DNA of 15,615 nt from Clostridia bacterium (lineage in GTDB: Bacteria; Bacillota_A; Clostridia; Christensenellales; UBA1750), in contig JAFPSR010000053.1 of the NCBI GenBank assembly GCA_017413675.1, forward strand, positions 1 to 15,615, in the 5' to 3' direction. Shown piece after piece: positions 14,440-15,615 of this stretch. How positions within the stretch are numbered: the first letter of the stretch is position 1; each line of letters begins with the position of its first letter. Both the position numbers and the translations under genes were made by a program. The notes beneath the pieces were generated by a model. The model worked only from the letters and a program-made list of their open reading frames with translations. It was not told the DNA's origin and ran no database searches.

Positions 14440-15615
14440 ATGGAAACGACGGAACACCGCATAGATAGTATCGATAAAGGCTCACTGGCTGAAGAAATCG
14501 GTCTGAAGAAGGATGATGTGATCCTTCTGCTGAACAACGAGCCTTTCCTGGACCTGATTGATTACGAAGCCCTTCTCAGCTGCACGGAACTGACGGTTAC
14601 CTATCGCCGCGGGAACAAGGAGCACGCAGTAACCGTGGAGAAAGAAGAATGGGAAACCCTTGGAGTCAATTTCACCGAAAGCCTGCTTCAGACCCGGGTA
14701 TGCCGGAACCACTGTGTGTTCTGTTTCGTGGATCAGAACCCGAAGGGACTGCGAAAAACGCTGTATGTCAAAGATGATGACTGGCGCATGTCCCTGATGA
14801 TGGGTAATTTTGTAACCCTGACCAACGTCAGTGATGAAGAACTGGAAAGGATCATCCGCCGCAAGGTTTCCCCCCTGTATATCAGCGTACATGCCACCAA
14901 TCCGGACGTGCGTGTGCGCATGATGCGCAATCCCCAGGCAAACAGGATCATGGACCAATTACATCGTCTTGCGGAAGGCGGGATCCAGTATCACTGCCAG
15001 CTTGTGGTCTGCCCAGGCTTTAATGACGGGAAAATCCTGGAGGATTCCATCCGGACACTGGCTTCCCTGTTCCCTGCTGCCCGCTCCGTTGCCCTTGTCC
15101 CGGTCGGATTAACCGGACATCGTCAGGGACTGGAACCGTTGACTCCCTTTAACGCGAAAACCGCTTCCGCCGTTCTCGATATGGTGGAAGGTTATCAGAA
15201 GACTTATCTTGCTTCTCTGGGAACCCGCTTCGTATTCGCTTCGGATGAGTTTTATTCCATTGCCGGAAGACCGATCCCTTCTTTTGAAGACTACGAGGAA
15301 TTTGCCCAGATCGAAAACGGAGTCGGACTGCTCCGGCAGTTCTTCCAGGAGTTTGAGGATGCAGCCGCCTATGCGCAGGAAGAGGGGTTTACTTCCCCGG
15401 TCCAGGCACGGGACAAAGAAGTCCTCCTGGCCTGCGGAGTCAGCGCTGCCCCGTATCTGGAAGGGCTTCTCTCCGCCCACCCGGTTCCCGGGGTCCATCC
15501 CCGTGTATTTCCGATTGAAAACCGTTTCTTCGGTCCTTCTGTCACGGTTACGGGACTTCTTACCGGTTCGGATTTTCTCCGGGAACTCAAGGAAGTCCGG
15601 GTAGACCGGATCCTC
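14440..15615 (+). CDS. PDZ-radical SAM-DUF512 protein, partial (C-terminus outside the window)
   Basis: The first 392 codons are present and the frame is open to the last base. Residues 5-65 form a PDZ-like domain (HRIDSIDKGSLAEEIGLKKDDVILLLNN). A CX3CX2C cluster at C88, C92 and C95 (VCRNHCVFCFVDQ) is the radical SAM iron-sulfur motif, which would cleave S-adenosylmethionine. The segments that follow (LRKTLYVKDDDWRMS, GNFVTLTN, SVHATNP) and the VALVPVGLTGHR stretch are typical of the DUF512 family in Firmicutes and cyanobacteria, whose substrate is unknown. Homologues are about 430-460 residues, so most of the protein is here. In many Clostridia this gene precedes der (engA); that would lie beyond the window. 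The start ATG follows a modest GAGGG site. Confidence 0.92.
   Translation, partial: METTEHRIDSIDKGSLAEEIGLKKDDVILLLNNEPFLDLIDYEALLSCTELTVTYRRGNKEHAVTVEKEEWETLGVNFTESLLQTRVCRNHCVFCFVDQNPKGLRKTLYVKDDDWRMSLMMGNFVTLTNVSDEELERIIRRKVSPLYISVHATNPDVRVRMMRNPQANRIMDQLHRLAEGGIQYHCQLVVCPGFNDGKILEDSIRTLASLFPAARSVALVPVGLTGHRQGLEPLTPFNAKTASAVLDMVEGYQKTYLASLGTRFVFASDEFYSIAGRPIPSFEDYEEFAQIENGVGLLRQFFQEFEDAAAYAQEEGFTSPVQARDKEVLLACGVSAAPYLEGLLSAHPVPGVHPRVFPIENRFFGPSVTVTGLLTGSDFLRELKEVRVDRIL

Overview
The window looks like chromosomal core DNA from a Gram-positive Firmicute, most likely a Clostridia-class gut-type anaerobe. The evidence is a T-box-controlled glycyl-tRNA synthetase, strong AGGAGG-type ribosome binding sites, two TTG starts, sigma-A-like promoters, a NifS-ThiI pair and the MrfA/MrfB repair pair. 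Genus cannot be fixed from this sequence. There is no tRNA, rRNA, CRISPR array, transposase, integrase or phage gene, and I see no sign of recent transfer.

Layout. (1) 17-1657, minus strand: glyS (alpha2-type glycyl-tRNA synthetase), preceded by a compact T-box riboswitch. Specifier codon GGC and acceptor-reading bulge UGGA both fit tRNA-Gly. (2) 1715-3517, plus strand: a divergent, stand-alone L-ribulokinase (araB) with its own promoter and a 16-bp-stem terminator. No other arabinose gene is visible. (3) 3536-6713, minus strand: a 1023-residue single-pass membrane protein with an N-terminal zinc ribbon, a very acidic then arginine-rich cytoplasmic linker, one transmembrane helix, and an outer part with Ig-like strands and a possible OB-fold. 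(4) 6801-14387, plus strand: a seven-gene apparent operon ending at a clear terminator. Its genes encode a small membrane protein, a NifS-type cysteine desulfurase, ThiI (tRNA 4-thiouridine synthetase), MrfA helicase, MrfB exonuclease, a TPR protein and a GtrA-family membrane protein. (5) 14403-15615, plus strand: the first 392 codons of a PDZ/radical SAM/DUF512 protein that runs off the window.

How the genes fit together. NifS and ThiI are a sulfur donor/acceptor pair for s4U in tRNA. MrfA and MrfB are a known helicase/exonuclease pair for repair of mitomycin-type DNA damage. The TPR gene after mrfB is in the same frame and separated from it by one TAA codon, so it may extend the MrfB TPR scaffold or be its partner. 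The shared operon suggests co-expression of tRNA thiolation and DNA repair, but nothing here proves a functional link.

I did not find a clearly new multi-gene system. The items most worth a second look are the one-stop-codon junction between mrfB and the TPR gene, the architecture of the 1023-residue zinc-ribbon protein, the orphan araB with a possible operator, and the hairpin over the thiI stop codon.
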